Source of the DNA: Ectopseudomonas guguanensis
GTDB lineage: Bacteria; Pseudomonadota; Gammaproteobacteria; Pseudomonadales; Pseudomonadaceae
Length of the DNA stretch: 58,996 nucleotides
NCBI RefSeq assembly: GCF_900104265.1
Contig: NZ_FNJJ01000020.1
Span: 1-58,996, forward strand
Direction of reading: 5' to 3'
The position numbers and the translations under genes were made by a program. Shown piece after piece: positions 43,819 to 52,850 of the stretch; the first letter of the stretch is position 1, and every line of letters begins with the position of its first letter. The notes under the pieces were generated by a model that saw only the letters and a list, made by a program, of their open reading frames with translations, was not told the DNA's origin and did no database searches.

Positions 43819-44041
43819 GGGAAGGGCGCTCTTTTATTGTTGGTGTTGAGCATTACTAGCGGGAGTTGATGGCAAAACTATTGCAATTTCGCCCATCCAC
43901 TAAAGCTTCATCCAGCTTTGTGACGCCACCCAACTTTGGTTTGGAGGTATAGACCAGTGGCGCCGATCGTCTGCCCCAGGTCGCGGCTGCGGCGCCTGCT
44001 TCCGATACCGAGTGGCCGCCGAGCGATAGCGCATGCGCCAG

Positions 44042-45172
44042 TCAGCCGTCGCGCAAGACCTTGAGTTCGGCGTCGTCGGCAGAGAAGCCGCGTTCGAGCT
44101 TGAACTTGAGGCTGAGGTCGGTGCGCGAGTCGGCGTACTTGAGCGCTTCGGCCAGGCTGATGCGGCCGGCCTCGAGCAGGGCGAACAGGTGCTGGTCGAA
44201 GGTCTGCAGGCCCTGCTCGGCAGCGCGTGCGATGGCCTCGCGCAGCTCGTCCAGCTCATCGCGCTGGATCAGGTCGCGGATATAGGGCGTGCCCAGCATC
44301 AGCTCCACCGCCACCACGCGCTTCTGTTCGATACCGGGCACCAGGCGCTGGCCGATCACCGCCAGCAGATTGTGCGCGACATCGGCCAGCACCTGCCTGC
44401 GGGCGTCGTCGGGAAAGAAGCGGGCAATCCGTTCGATGGCGTGGCTGCTGCTGGTGGCGTGCAGGGTGGCCACGCACAGGTGGCCGGTTTCGGCATAGTG
44501 CAGGGCGTGCTGCATGGTGGCGGCGTCGCGGATTTCGCCGAGCATGATCACGTCCGGTGCCTCGCGCAGCACATTGCGCAGGGCATCGGCGAAGCTGTGG
44601 GTATCCAGGCCCACCTCGCGCTGATCGATGATCGAGCGCTGGTGGCTGTGGAGGAACTCGATGGGGTCCTCGATGCAGACGATATGTCCGCTCCTGTGGC
44701 GGTTGCGAAAGTCCAGCATGGCCGCCAGGGTGGTCGACTTGCCCGAACCGGCCGCGCCGGTGACCAGGATCAGCCCGCGATCCTGCATGGCCAGCTTCTC
44801 CAGCAGCCTGGGCAGGCCGAGCGCTTCGAAGCTGGGAATCCGGCTCTTGATCAGGCGCACCACCATGGCCACTTCGCCGCGCTGGTAGTAGACATTGACC
44901 CGGTAGCGGCCGGCGCCCTGCAGGCTGACGGCCAGGTTCATCTCCAGGTCGCGCTCGAACTCGGCGATCTGCTTCTGCGTCATCAGCTGATAGGCCAGCT
45001 GCTGCACTTCGCCGGCCTTCATGATGCGCTGGCCGACCGGCTGGCTCTGCCCTTCTACCTTCATGTGCGGCGGTGCGCCGACGCTGAAGAACAGGTCCGA
45101 GCCGGCATGCTGATGCATCAGCTGCAGGTAGGGAAAAACATCGGGCTGGTCGTTGGCACTGGTGTCGTTCAT
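44042..45172 (-). CDS. PilT/PilU-family pilus retraction ATPase (PilU-like)
   Basis: A 376-aa secretion-type ATPase. The Walker A is GAAGSGKST near residue 145, the Walker B is VIMLGEIRD, and the His box is HLCVATLHATSSSHAIERIARFFPDD. The last and the following AVIGQRLVPGIEQKRVVAVELMLGTPYIRDLI look more like PilU than PilT. In Pseudomonas these ATPases drive type IV pilus retraction. The usual pilT-pilU pair sits elsewhere, so this is an extra, orphan copy with no pilus genes nearby. The ATG at 45172 is chosen from the family N-terminus (LQLMHQHAGSDLFFSVGAPP follows). Confidence 0.88.
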   Translation of the reverse strand: MNDTSANDQPDVFPYLQLMHQHAGSDLFFSVGAPPHMKVEGQSQPVGQRIMKAGEVQQLAYQLMTQKQIAEFERDLEMNLAVSLQGAGRYRVNVYYQRGEVAMVVRLIKSRIPSFEALGLPRLLEKLAMQDRGLILVTGAAGSGKSTTLAAMLDFRNRHRSGHIVCIEDPIEFLHSHQRSIIDQREVGLDTHSFADALRNVLREAPDVIMLGEIRDAATMQHALHYAETGHLCVATLHATSSSHAIERIARFFPDDARRQVLADVAHNLLAVIGQRLVPGIEQKRVVAVELMLGTPYIRDLIQRDELDELREAIARAAEQGLQTFDQHLFALLEAGRISLAEALKYADSRTDLSLKFKLERGFSADDAELKVLRDG

Positions 45173-45359
45173 CGGCTTGCCGCAGTTCGTTCGTGGTAGG
45201 GCAAGGATAGTCGGCGGCGTGCAGGCCCCCTTGTTCCGCGTCAAGAGATCGGGACGAATTGTCGCCCTATGAGCCTTTGCACTGGACAGCTTCGCTCCTG
45301 AGAGCAAGAGTCAATGGTCAGGGGCACCCAGGCGGTTGCACGCCGGTAATTGGAGATCG

Positions 45360-46100
45360 ATGGTGAGATTTTGCGGAGCGGCTCTGCTGAGCCTGCTGTT
45401 GTGTGCCTCGTTGCGCGCCGAGGTGCTGCACCTGGCCACGGGCGATGACTACGCGCCGTTCACCGGCAAGGCATTGCCCGGTCAGGGCATACTCACCCAG
45501 GTGGTGCGCGCGGCGCTGGCCGAGCAGGGGATGGCGATCACGCTCGACTGGCTGCCGTGGAACCGCGGTTATCTGCAGACCCGGCGCGGCGATTACGATG
45601 GCACCTTTCCCTACGTGCGCTCGGCAGAGCGCGAGGCGGACTTTCTCTACTCCGCGCCGCTGTACGTCACCGCGCAGCATCTGTTCAGCCGCAGCGAGGA
45701 CCGCATCGAAGTCGACGACCTGCCTCGCCTGGCGGGACGCCGCCTGTGCTACCCGCTCGGTTGGCAGCCGCCACGAGCGATCCAGGAACTGGTCGATGCC
45801 GGGGTCCTTCAGCGCCACTCACCGCTCGGGCTCAAGGAGTGCGCGCAACTCTTGCTGCTGCAGCGCGACGACCTGTTTCTCGCCGATCATGATCTGGGTG
45901 AAAGCGCACTGCGCGCGATCGGTGCCGAGACCGGCCAGTTCCACCGCTCCACCACCACGCTCGGCAACAACACCCTGCATTTCATCGTCTCCAGGCGGCA
46001 TCCGCGCGCCGCGGAGCTGATCGCACGCTTCGACCTCGGTCTTGCCGCGCTCAAGGCGCGCGGGGAGTATCAGCGGCTGATCGAGAGCAACCTGGAATAG
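45360..46100 (+). CDS. Periplasmic amino-acid-type solute-binding protein (SBP family 3)
   Basis: A 246-aa exported protein with a signal peptide (MVRFCGAALLSLLLCASLRA). A two-lobed domain of the HisJ/GlnH type begins VLHLATGDDYAPFTGKALPGQGILTQVVRAAL. Aromatic and arginine residues such as PWNRGYLQT and YVRSAEREADFLYSAPL line the usual ligand cleft. No ABC permease or ATPase is adjacent, as for many orphan members in Pseudomonas. The ATG at 45360 follows GGAGATCG. Ligand unknown. Confidence 0.85.
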   Translation: MVRFCGAALLSLLLCASLRAEVLHLATGDDYAPFTGKALPGQGILTQVVRAALAEQGMAITLDWLPWNRGYLQTRRGDYDGTFPYVRSAEREADFLYSAPLYVTAQHLFSRSEDRIEVDDLPRLAGRRLCYPLGWQPPRAIQELVDAGVLQRHSPLGLKECAQLLLLQRDDLFLADHDLGESALRAIGAETGQFHRSTTTLGNNTLHFIVSRRHPRAAELIARFDLGLAALKARGEYQRLIESNLE

Positions 46101-46128
46101 CGGCAGCGCTACCCAGCCTGCAATAGCC

Positions 46129-47034
46129 TCAGGCCAGCAGCCCCATGATCGCCACCAGACTGCCCGCCGCCAGCAGTGTCTGCAGGGTGATGATGCCGGC
46201 CATCAGCTGGCTGTCGCCGCCCAGCTGGCGGGTCAGTACGTAGGCGGTGGGCGCCGTGGGCAGGGCGAAGAACAGTACCAGCACGGCGCTTTCCATGGCC
46301 GGCAGCGCCAGGGCCCAGGCCACGCTCCAGGCCAGCAGCGGCATGGCCAGCAGGCGCAGCGCCGTGTTCCAGCCCAGCGCGGGAATCTCACCGCCCAGTT
46401 GCTCGGGCTTGAGCGCCGCACCGACGCAGAGCAGGCCCAGCGGCAGGCTGGCCGCCGCCAGCAGGCTGAGCAGGCGATCCGTACCGCCAGGCAGGCCGAT
46501 GCCGGTCAGGTTGAACAGCGCGCCGCCGAGGCAGGCGAGGATCAATGGATTCTTGATGATCGGCAGCAGCAGGCTGCGTGCGCTGACGCCGCGCTCGGCG
46601 GTCAGCGACCACACCGACAGCACATTTACCGTCGGCACCATCAGCGCCAGCATGATGGCCGCCAGGGTCAGGCCTTCCTGGCCGAACAGGCTGCCCACCG
46701 CGGCCAGGCCGAGATAGGTGTTGAAGCGCAGGATGCCCTGGGTGAAGGCGCCGAAACGACCGGCCGGCCAGCCGCGCAGGCGCCGCAACACAAGCAGGGC
46801 AAGCCAGACGATACCCAGGCCGAGCAGCACCGCCAGGCCCAGGCGCGGCAGCGCCGGATTGCTCAGTGGTGCCTGGGCCAGGCTGGAGAACAGCAGGGCG
46901 GGGAACAGGATGAAATAGTTCAGACGCTCGGCGCCGGGCCAGAAGGCCTCGCTGGGAAACTCTCGCAGGCGCAGCCAGTAGCCAGCAACTATCATGGCGA
47001 ACAGCGGCCACAGGGCCAGCAGCAGGTCTGTCAC
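46129..47034 (-). CDS. AEC-family (auxin efflux carrier-like) transporter
   Basis: A 301-aa membrane protein with about ten helices in two halves. LLLALWPLFAMIVAGYWLRL and FNTYLGLAAVGSLFGQEG belong to the first half; NPLILACLGGALFNLTGIGLPGGTDRLLSLLAAASLPLGLLCVGAAL belongs to the second. Family members export or import organic acids such as malate. The start is GTG at 47034, just ahead of the first helix. The longer reading adds a polar stretch that would disturb it. It diverges from the GFA gene. Confidence 0.86.
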   Translation of the reverse strand: MTDLLLALWPLFAMIVAGYWLRLREFPSEAFWPGAERLNYFILFPALLFSSLAQAPLSNPALPRLGLAVLLGLGIVWLALLVLRRLRGWPAGRFGAFTQGILRFNTYLGLAAVGSLFGQEGLTLAAIMLALMVPTVNVLSVWSLTAERGVSARSLLLPIIKNPLILACLGGALFNLTGIGLPGGTDRLLSLLAAASLPLGLLCVGAALKPEQLGGEIPALGWNTALRLLAMPLLAWSVAWALALPAMESAVLVLFFALPTAPTAYVLTRQLGGDSQLMAGIITLQTLLAAGSLVAIMGLLA

Positions 47035-47102
47035 GGGAACCCCCGGTGGTGGTGAGCGGCTATCTTGGGCAGCGGCGCAGGGCAATGCAAGGCGGAGGCG
47101 GG

Positions 47103-47507
47103 ATGAAGGTCGAACATCAGGGCGGCTGCCAGTGCGGCGCGCTGCGTTATCGGATCGATGCGCCGCTGACGGATATCGCGCACTGCCACTGCTCGATCTG
47201 CCGGCGCAGCAGTGGCGGCATTCTCACCACCTGGGTCACGGTGCCGCGCAATGCTTTCCAATGGCTGCGCGGCACACCCAGGGCCTTCGCTTCGTCGGCC
47301 AGTTGCACGCGCTATTTCTGTGGTGACTGTGGCGCCCATCTGGCGTTGTTCACCTCGCTAAGCCCGGACACCCTGGATGTAACCGTCGCCACGTTGGATG
47401 AGCCAGATCTGGCTCCTGCGGATCGGCATATCTGGGTAGGCAGCCGGCTGTCCTGGCTGACGGTCGACCCGCAATTGCCGGAAGAGGATCAGGAGTTGAT
47501 TCCGTAG
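47103..47507 (+). CDS. GFA/CENP-V family zinc protein
   Basis: A 134-aa protein with the glutathione-dependent formaldehyde-activating (Gfa) fold. The zinc cysteines are visible in GGCQCGALRYRI, AHCHCSICRRSSG and FCGDCGAHL. Most family members have no proven formaldehyde role. GGCGGAGGCGGG precedes the ATG at 47103. Confidence 0.9.
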   Translation: MKVEHQGGCQCGALRYRIDAPLTDIAHCHCSICRRSSGGILTTWVTVPRNAFQWLRGTPRAFASSASCTRYFCGDCGAHLALFTSLSPDTLDVTVATLDEPDLAPADRHIWVGSRLSWLTVDPQLPEEDQELIP

Positions 47508-47517
47508 GGTGTCGACC

Positions 47518-47537
47518 GTAGCCCGGATGCAATCCGG
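47518..47537 (+). repeat. REP-like GTAGCCCGGATGCAATCCGG repeat
   Basis: A 20-bp match to the family at 6.5 and 18.7-18.9 kb, in the short gap between convergent genes. Confidence 0.7.
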
Positions 47538-47586
47538 AGACTGGGCAGAATGATGTGCCGGATTTCCTCTGGGGCTGCTCAAAAGG

Positions 47587-49542
47587 CTAGGGCAGCTCCA
47601 GGCCGCCACTGGCCTTGTGCAGCGCGCGCAGGTGCTCGCCCAGGGCGAGCAGATTGGCCTCGTTGGCCTCCAGCTCGGCCAGGCGCTCGGGCTGCAGCAG
47701 GTTGCGCACCTCGTCGTCGAGTTCGTCGCTCAGCTGGCGCAGCTGCTGCTGGCGGTCACGGCTGCTGGCTTCGAGGCGCTCCCATTCCTGCTGCTGCGGC
47801 AAGCCGTAGCCGCCTTCGAGTAGCTCCGCCGGGCGGCTGAGAAAGCCGCTGCCCGCGAGAATCTGCTCCAGGGCGGCGCCAGCCTTGTTCAAACTCGGAT
47901 CCCCCGCCGCGCGACCGCTGAGGTAGCGGCGTTTGAGTTCGTCCTGGGCCAGCAGCAGTTGTCGGCGCAGTCCGGCCTGTTCCAGCAGCAAGAGGGCTGC
48001 GCTGGCGCGCAGGTCGGCCTTGGCGAACCACTGGCTGCGATCCTGTGCAGGCTGCTCCAGCCAGGCCTCGACGCTGTCCTGAGTGATCGGCAGACGTTCG
48101 CGCAGAACGCGGAACATCGCCTGGTAGCGCTCGCGGAAGGAGTCGAAGCGATAGCCCAGGCGCAGTGCTTCACGTGGGTCGTCGAGCACGCTGGTGTCGG
48201 CCAGGCCGCGAGCATCCATCAGCTCCAGCAGGCCGTTGGGCAGGATGCTGTCCAGCGCATGCAGGCGCGGATTGCCGGTGCCGCTGCGCAGCAACTTGAG
48301 GGTTTCCACCGCGCAGTTGTTGGAGACGAAGTAGTAGTCGCCGTCATAGCTCCAGTGCTGTTCGGCGGCACGCACCACCAGTTGTTCGAGCTCATCGCGC
48401 GACAGGCGCAACGGCACCGAGGCCAGGCTGCGCAGTTCGACCTTGGTGTATTCGTCGATCACCTGCTCCAGCGGCAGGACGAACAGGCGTGAGGGATAGA
48501 CGCCGGTCAGGCCATCCCAGCTCGACAACTGCACATCGCCGACGAAGGCACGGTAGGAGAGCACCAGGTGATGGTCGAGATCCAGGCGACAGTCCGGGCC
48601 GCGCGGTCGGCCTGGCGCGCAGACCACCAGGCGCAGCATGCTGTGGCCCCAGCGGCTCATCCAGGCATCGTTGGCCTCGGCGAGCAAGTAATCGACCTCA
48701 TACACGCGCTCCGGGTCGAGTCGCCCCAGGGGCTGAACGGCGAAATCGCGCCCGGCGTTGAGGTAGGGAAGGTCGCTGGCGCAGGGCGCGCTGGCCGGTG
48801 TCCAGTCGAAGTGCTCGCGAAAATAGCGCGCCAGCGAGGGGCGGCGACAGGCGTAGCTGGGGTCGAGCAGGAAGTATTCGAGGTTGACCGCGACGAACTC
48901 CAGCGCATTGGTCAGCTCGTAACTGTCCGGGCTGCGCGCGACCTGGCCGTTCTTGGAATCGCGCGTGCCGCGCTGGCCGACGCGCTGCTGCCAGCCGGCC
49001 AGGTCGAGCAGTCGCGGATCGTCGCTGAGGGTGAAACGCCGTTCGGTCTGGCCACGGCAATCTTCCGGCAGCCCGACCAGGCCCAGCGCACTGGCGCGTT
49101 GTCGGCAGTGGCTGAGATGCCGGCGCTCGGCCGCCGACCAGAGACGGGCGCGGTCGTAGAGATGGGTCAGCTCGTGCAGCAGGGTCGCCAGCAACTCCTG
49201 GCGCTGGGTGCCGTGCGGGCGACCGGTCTGGTTGCGGGCCGCCGAGCCATCGACCAGTTTGGGCAGCAATTCGGCATTGAGTTCGATACCGCTGAAGCGT
49301 CCGACCTGGCCGTAGACCTCCGAGGGCAATCCGGTGCGCCAGCTGACCTTCACTTCACGATCCAGTCGCTGGATGAAGCGAGGTGGCAGTGCCGCCATCG
49401 CCTCGTCCAGAAGGGACTGGCTCGCCGGGCGTTCAGCGCTGTTCAGAGCGCTGTCGTCCAGCGCCAGACGCAATTGCGCCTGGACGACGCCTGCGGCCAA
49501 TGCCAGCAGCGCGCCGCAGCACCAGGCGACGAGGTGGGTCAC
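47587..49542 (-). CDS. DUF4105 domain envelope protein
   Basis: A 651-aa exported protein with a signal peptide (MTHLVAWCCGALLALAAGVVQA). An N-terminal region carries a zinc-protease-like HELTH (H123-H127). A DUF4105-type central region contains EVDYLLAEANDAWMSRWGHSMLRLVVCAPG and NNCAVETLKLLRSG, resembling an NlpC/P60-like Cys-His layout. A long C-terminal coiled-coil-prone helical stretch closes it. Function unknown; a cell-envelope hydrolase is possible. Its ATG overlaps the stop of the DUF2388 gene, so they form an operon. Confidence 0.84.
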   Translation of the reverse strand: MTHLVAWCCGALLALAAGVVQAQLRLALDDSALNSAERPASQSLLDEAMAALPPRFIQRLDREVKVSWRTGLPSEVYGQVGRFSGIELNAELLPKLVDGSAARNQTGRPHGTQRQELLATLLHELTHLYDRARLWSAAERRHLSHCRQRASALGLVGLPEDCRGQTERRFTLSDDPRLLDLAGWQQRVGQRGTRDSKNGQVARSPDSYELTNALEFVAVNLEYFLLDPSYACRRPSLARYFREHFDWTPASAPCASDLPYLNAGRDFAVQPLGRLDPERVYEVDYLLAEANDAWMSRWGHSMLRLVVCAPGRPRGPDCRLDLDHHLVLSYRAFVGDVQLSSWDGLTGVYPSRLFVLPLEQVIDEYTKVELRSLASVPLRLSRDELEQLVVRAAEQHWSYDGDYYFVSNNCAVETLKLLRSGTGNPRLHALDSILPNGLLELMDARGLADTSVLDDPREALRLGYRFDSFRERYQAMFRVLRERLPITQDSVEAWLEQPAQDRSQWFAKADLRASAALLLLEQAGLRRQLLLAQDELKRRYLSGRAAGDPSLNKAGAALEQILAGSGFLSRPAELLEGGYGLPQQQEWERLEASSRDRQQQLRQLSDELDDEVRNLLQPERLAELEANEANLLALGEHLRALHKASGGLELP

Positions 49543-49859
49543 AGGGCGAGAATGGCTTCGGCCAGTTGCAGGTCGCTGGCGCCCTGCGCTTCAGGCAGTT
49601 GCTGGCGAATGGCTTGCAGCGCGGCCTCCAGTTGCGCGCCGCGAATTTCACCGGCGCTGGCGACAAAGCTGGCGGCGTCGTCACGCGCCTGCACCACGGC
49701 TTTCATGTCGCGCAGCGAGGTGGTGGTGTCGGAGGTGAAGTTGATGCTGCGATCCAGGGCGCGCACCACGATGTTGCTGGTGGCGACCACGGTTTGCGCC
49801 TGGGCGATACCGCTGAACAGGGCGCAGGCGGTGAAGGCGATGGCGAATGAACGACGCAT
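49539..49859 (-). CDS. DUF2388 small exported protein
   Basis: A 106-aa protein with a signal peptide (MRRSFAIAFTACALFSGIAQA). The DUF2388 core reads TTTSLRDMKAVVQARDDAASFVASAGEIRGAQLEAALQAIRQ. A near-copy (SSLRDMKQVRAARDDAASFVASAGAIR) is encoded 146 bases upstream at 50005-50328, so the pair arose by tandem duplication. It overlaps the DUF4105 gene by four bases (ATGA). Function unknown; confined to pseudomonads as far as I recall. Confidence 0.86.
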   Translation of the reverse strand: MRRSFAIAFTACALFSGIAQAQTVVATSNIVVRALDRSINFTSDTTTSLRDMKAVVQARDDAASFVASAGEIRGAQLEAALQAIRQQLPEAQGASDLQLAEAILAL

Positions 49860-50004
49860 GATGAGTAGCTCCGAGAACGGCAGAACGGACGATTTGACGT
49901 AGACAGGCCGGCGCGGTTCCCCGCGGCCAGGCAGGAGGGCGAAGTTTACGGGGCCAGGCTGCGGCGGTCAGCAGCGAGTCATTCGCCAGACGTGTGCAAA
50001 GTTT

Positions 50005-50328
50005 TCACAGGCCGAGGATGGCCTGGGCCAGAGCGAGATCATCGGCGTGCGCCAGCTCGGCGTCGTGGCTGCGAATCTGCCGCAGGGCGGCTTCGAGACG
50101 GGCGCTGCGAATGGCGCCGGCGCTGGCGACGAAACTGGCGGCGTCATCACGGGCCGCACGCACTTGCTTCATGTCTCGCAGCGAGCTGGTTGCGTCGGAC
50201 AGGCCCTCGGCGGTGCCCGCCAGGGCTCCCCCCAGGGTGTCGGTGGTCGCGACCAGGCTGCTGGCGCAAGCGCCGCCCGCCAGCCCTAGCGATAGCAGCG
50301 CGGCAATCAGGGATTTGTTCAGGTGCAT
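50005..50328 (-). CDS. DUF2388 small exported protein (paralogue)
   Basis: A 107-aa exported protein: signal MHLNKSLIAALLSLGLAGGACA, then the same SLRDMK-ARDDAASFVASAG-IR core as its neighbour. The two differ mostly before the core. A 145-base gap without a clear terminator separates them, so they may share a transcript. CAGGAGTGACCCA precedes the ATG. Confidence 0.85.
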   Translation of the reverse strand: MHLNKSLIAALLSLGLAGGACASSLVATTDTLGGALAGTAEGLSDATSSLRDMKQVRAARDDAASFVASAGAIRSARLEAALRQIRSHDAELAHADDLALAQAILGL

Positions 50329-50409
50329 TGGGTCACTCCTGTGCTCGGGTCGAAATGCTGCCCGCAGCCGAAGCTTAGCCCAACGCCCCCTTGCAGCTCC
50401 ATTGCTGGC

Positions 50410-50613
50410 TCAGCGCCAGAAAGGCTTGGCCAGCTCCTGCTCGCGCTGGGCGCTGCTGATGCCGGCGTCGGCCAACTGCCGATCGTCGAGCAGGGCGAGC
50501 TGTTGGCGGGTGCGTCGGTTGCGTTGCCACTGGCGCAGCCGTGCGTAGAGGTTTAGCCAGCGCAGATCGCTGCCGTGTTCAGCTTGCGCGAGGTGTTGCT
50601 GAGTGCGTTCCAT
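50410..50613 (-). CDS. DUF1127 small protein
   Basis: A 67-aa basic protein ending in the DUF1127 motif LALLDDRQLADAGISSAQREQELAKPFWR. Such YjiS-like proteins are tiny, arginine-rich and in some bacteria bind RNA or influence phosphate and stress responses. The ATG at 50613 follows GGGAGAACGCC. A second DUF1127 gene lies just upstream. Its promoter was not resolved. Confidence 0.87.
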   Translation of the reverse strand: MERTQQHLAQAEHGSDLRWLNLYARLRQWQRNRRTRQQLALLDDRQLADAGISSAQREQELAKPFWR

Positions 50614-50836
50614 GGCGTTCTCCCGTCGACAGACAAGGGTGGCAGTGCATGGTCGCGCAGGCGCGCTCAGGGGAGCAGATACAAACGAGGAGAATTGTGC
50701 GGGGGCAGTGGCGGTTTTATCGCAACTGTATCGCTCGCTCGGGCGATGACTGTTGCAGATAAAACGAAAGCCCCACCGCAGCAGAGACGGTGGAGCTCTC
50801 AGAAGATCCCAACTTGGGATGGAGCAAAGCGGTGTA

Positions 50837-51052
50837 TCAGCGCCAGAACGGCTTCTGCAGTTCGACGTAGCGCTGGTTTTCGGTGATACCGGCGTCGGCC
50901 AGCAGGCGGGCATCCAGTCGAGCCAGTTGACGACGGCTGACGATGCGGCGCTGCCACAGGCTGAGGGTGGCGATCACGCGGAGCGGCCAGGCCGATTTGT
51001 CGCTGGCGGCACTATGAGTCTGAAGCAGGGCGGAACTGAGGGTACGTTCCAT
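50837..51052 (-). CDS. DUF1127 small protein (paralogue)
   Basis: A 71-aa protein with LARLDARLLADAGITENQRYVELQKPFWR at its C-terminus, closely matching the neighbouring DUF1127 protein. The ATG at 51052 (MERTLSS) is preferred over 51061 because GGAAGG is then nine bases away and the start matches MERTQQH of the paralogue. The region upstream (51060-51360) is AT-rich and carries unusual repeats that may control it. Confidence 0.85.
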   Translation of the reverse strand: MERTLSSALLQTHSAASDKSAWPLRVIATLSLWQRRIVSRRQLARLDARLLADAGITENQRYVELQKPFWR

Positions 51053-51203
51053 GGTGGTCATCCTTCCGCTTGTGGCGGGTCTGGTGTTTGCTTTCGATGG
51101 GCAAATTATCCCGAGTGCAGGCGGGACCCAGTAGTCACAGCTGGATGAAATTGTTGTGCTATTAGATAGGTTGCTTTGTAACTGTTCGGTCAGGAATTGA
51201 GAA

Positions 51204-51304
51204 AACTGTACTGGCCATAAGTTGAAAAACTGGGTGCAACCGGTTTATACGAGATTTTTAACTGGGTGCAACCCAAAAATATCGGTTTTTCAAGCGGTAC
51301 AGTT
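51204..51304. repeat. Inverted and direct repeats upstream of DUF1127 genes
   Basis: AACTGTAC (51204-51211) faces GTACAGTT (51297-51304). Between them AACTGGGTGCAACC occurs twice, at 51228-51241 and 51260-51273, 32 bases apart, and ACTGGCC adds a partial third copy. The surrounding 300 bp is AT-rich and contains no gene. It could be an operator array or the ends of a decayed insertion. Confidence 0.5.
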
Positions 51305-51367
51305 CTGAATTGATCTGTTGCGGTCGTTGACCTGAAAATCAATTTTTTAGCTGGTGCCGAAAATGAG

Positions 51368-51390
51368 AAACCCGGCACATGGCCGGGTTT
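51368..51390 (-). terminator. Terminator of the pnt operon
   Basis: AAACCCGGC (51368-51376) and GCCGGGTTT (51382-51390) form a perfect 9-bp stem 20 bases after pntB on the minus strand, followed by TTCTCATTTT-like U-rich sequence. Confidence 0.75.
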
Positions 51391-51410
51391 CCTGTCTGAC
51401 TGGTCAGGCC

Positions 51411-52847
51411 TTATTCCACGGCCTTGACCATGTCCTCGATGACCTTCTTGGCATCGCCGAAGACCATCATGGTCTTGTCCATGTAGAACAGTTCGTTGTC
51501 CAGGCCGGCATAGCCGCTGGCCATCGAGCGCTTGTTGACGATCACGGTCTTGGCCTTGTACGCCTCGAGGATCGGCATGCCGGCGATCGGCGACTTCGGA
51601 TCGTTCTTCGCTGCCGGGTTGACCACGTCGTTGGCGCCGAGCACCAGCACCACGTCGGTCTGGCCGAACTCGGAGTTGATGTCCTCCATCTCGAACACCT
51701 GCTCATAGGGCACTTCGGCCTCGGCCAGCAGCACGTTCATATGGCCCGGCATACGGCCGGCTACCGGGTGGATCGCGTACTTCACGGTCACGCCGCGGTG
51801 GGTCAGCTTCTCCGCCAGTTCCATCAGCGCGTGCTGGGCGCGGGCCACGGCCAGGCCGTAACCGGGCACGATGACCACGGTGTCGGCGTTGGTCAGCAGG
51901 AAGGCGGCGTCGTCGCTGGAGCCCGACTTCACGCTGCGCTGCTCCTGACTGCCGCCAGCGGCAGCCGCGTCGGCATCGGCGCCGAAGCCGCCGAGGATGA
52001 CGTTGAAAAACGAGCGGTTCATCGCCTTGCACATGATGTAGGAGAGGATCGCGCCCGAGGAGCCCACCAGGGAGCCTGCGACGATCAGCATCGAGTTGTT
52101 CAGCGAGAAACCGATACCGGCCGCGGCCCAGCCCGAGTAGCTGTTGAGCATCGACACCACCACCGGCATGTCGGCGCCGCCGATCGGGATGATGATCAGC
52201 ACGCCGATGACGAAGGCCAGTGCCACCAGGATGGCGAAGGAGGTGATGTCGCCGGTGAAGGTGTACGCCAGGCCCAGGCCAAGAATGGCCAGGCCGACAG
52301 CCAGGTTGAGCAGGTGCTGGCCCTTGAAGACCACCGGCGCGCCCTGGAACAGGCGGAACTTGTACTTGCCCGACAGTTTGCCGAAGGCGATCACCGACCC
52401 GGAGAAGGTGATGGCGCCGATGGCTGCACCGAGGAACAGTTCCAGGCGGTTACCGGCCGGGATCGGGTCGGCCATGCTGGCAACGATGCCCAGCGACTGC
52501 GGCTCGGCCACCGCGGCGATGGCGATGCACACGGCTGCCAGGCCGATCATGCTGTGCATGAAGGCGACCAGCTCGGGCATCTTGGTCATTTCCACACGCC
52601 TGGCCATGACCGTGCCGATGCTGCCGCCGACCAGCAGGCCGACGATGACGAAGCCCAGGCCCTGCACGGCCAGCTCGCTGCCCAGCTTGTGAATCAGGCC
52701 GACCGTGGTGACGATGGCGATGGCCATGCCGATCATGCCGAACAGGTTGCCGCGCCGCGACGTGGTCGGGTGCGACAGGCCCTTGAGCGCCTGGATGAAA
52801 CACACCGAGGCGACGAGGTAGAGAACAGTGATCAGGTTCATGCTCAT
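51411..52847 (-). CDS. pntB: NAD(P) transhydrogenase subunit beta
   Basis: A 478-aa membrane subunit of the proton-pumping transhydrogenase that makes NADPH from NADH. Eight or nine helices fill residues 1-260. The C-terminal NADP-binding domain begins near residue 300 and includes VVIVPGYGLAVARAQHALMELAEKL and GANDVVNPAAKNDPKSPIAGMPILE. The start ATGAGCATGAAC lies four bases after the alpha-2 stop. It is the last gene of pntAA-pntAB-pntB. Confidence 0.96.
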   Translation of the reverse strand: MSMNLITVLYLVASVCFIQALKGLSHPTTSRRGNLFGMIGMAIAIVTTVGLIHKLGSELAVQGLGFVIVGLLVGGSIGTVMARRVEMTKMPELVAFMHSMIGLAAVCIAIAAVAEPQSLGIVASMADPIPAGNRLELFLGAAIGAITFSGSVIAFGKLSGKYKFRLFQGAPVVFKGQHLLNLAVGLAILGLGLAYTFTGDITSFAILVALAFVIGVLIIIPIGGADMPVVVSMLNSYSGWAAAGIGFSLNNSMLIVAGSLVGSSGAILSYIMCKAMNRSFFNVILGGFGADADAAAAGGSQEQRSVKSGSSDDAAFLLTNADTVVIVPGYGLAVARAQHALMELAEKLTHRGVTVKYAIHPVAGRMPGHMNVLLAEAEVPYEQVFEMEDINSEFGQTDVVLVLGANDVVNPAAKNDPKSPIAGMPILEAYKAKTVIVNKRSMASGYAGLDNELFYMDKTMMVFGDAKKVIEDMVKAVE

Positions 52848-52850
52848 CGA

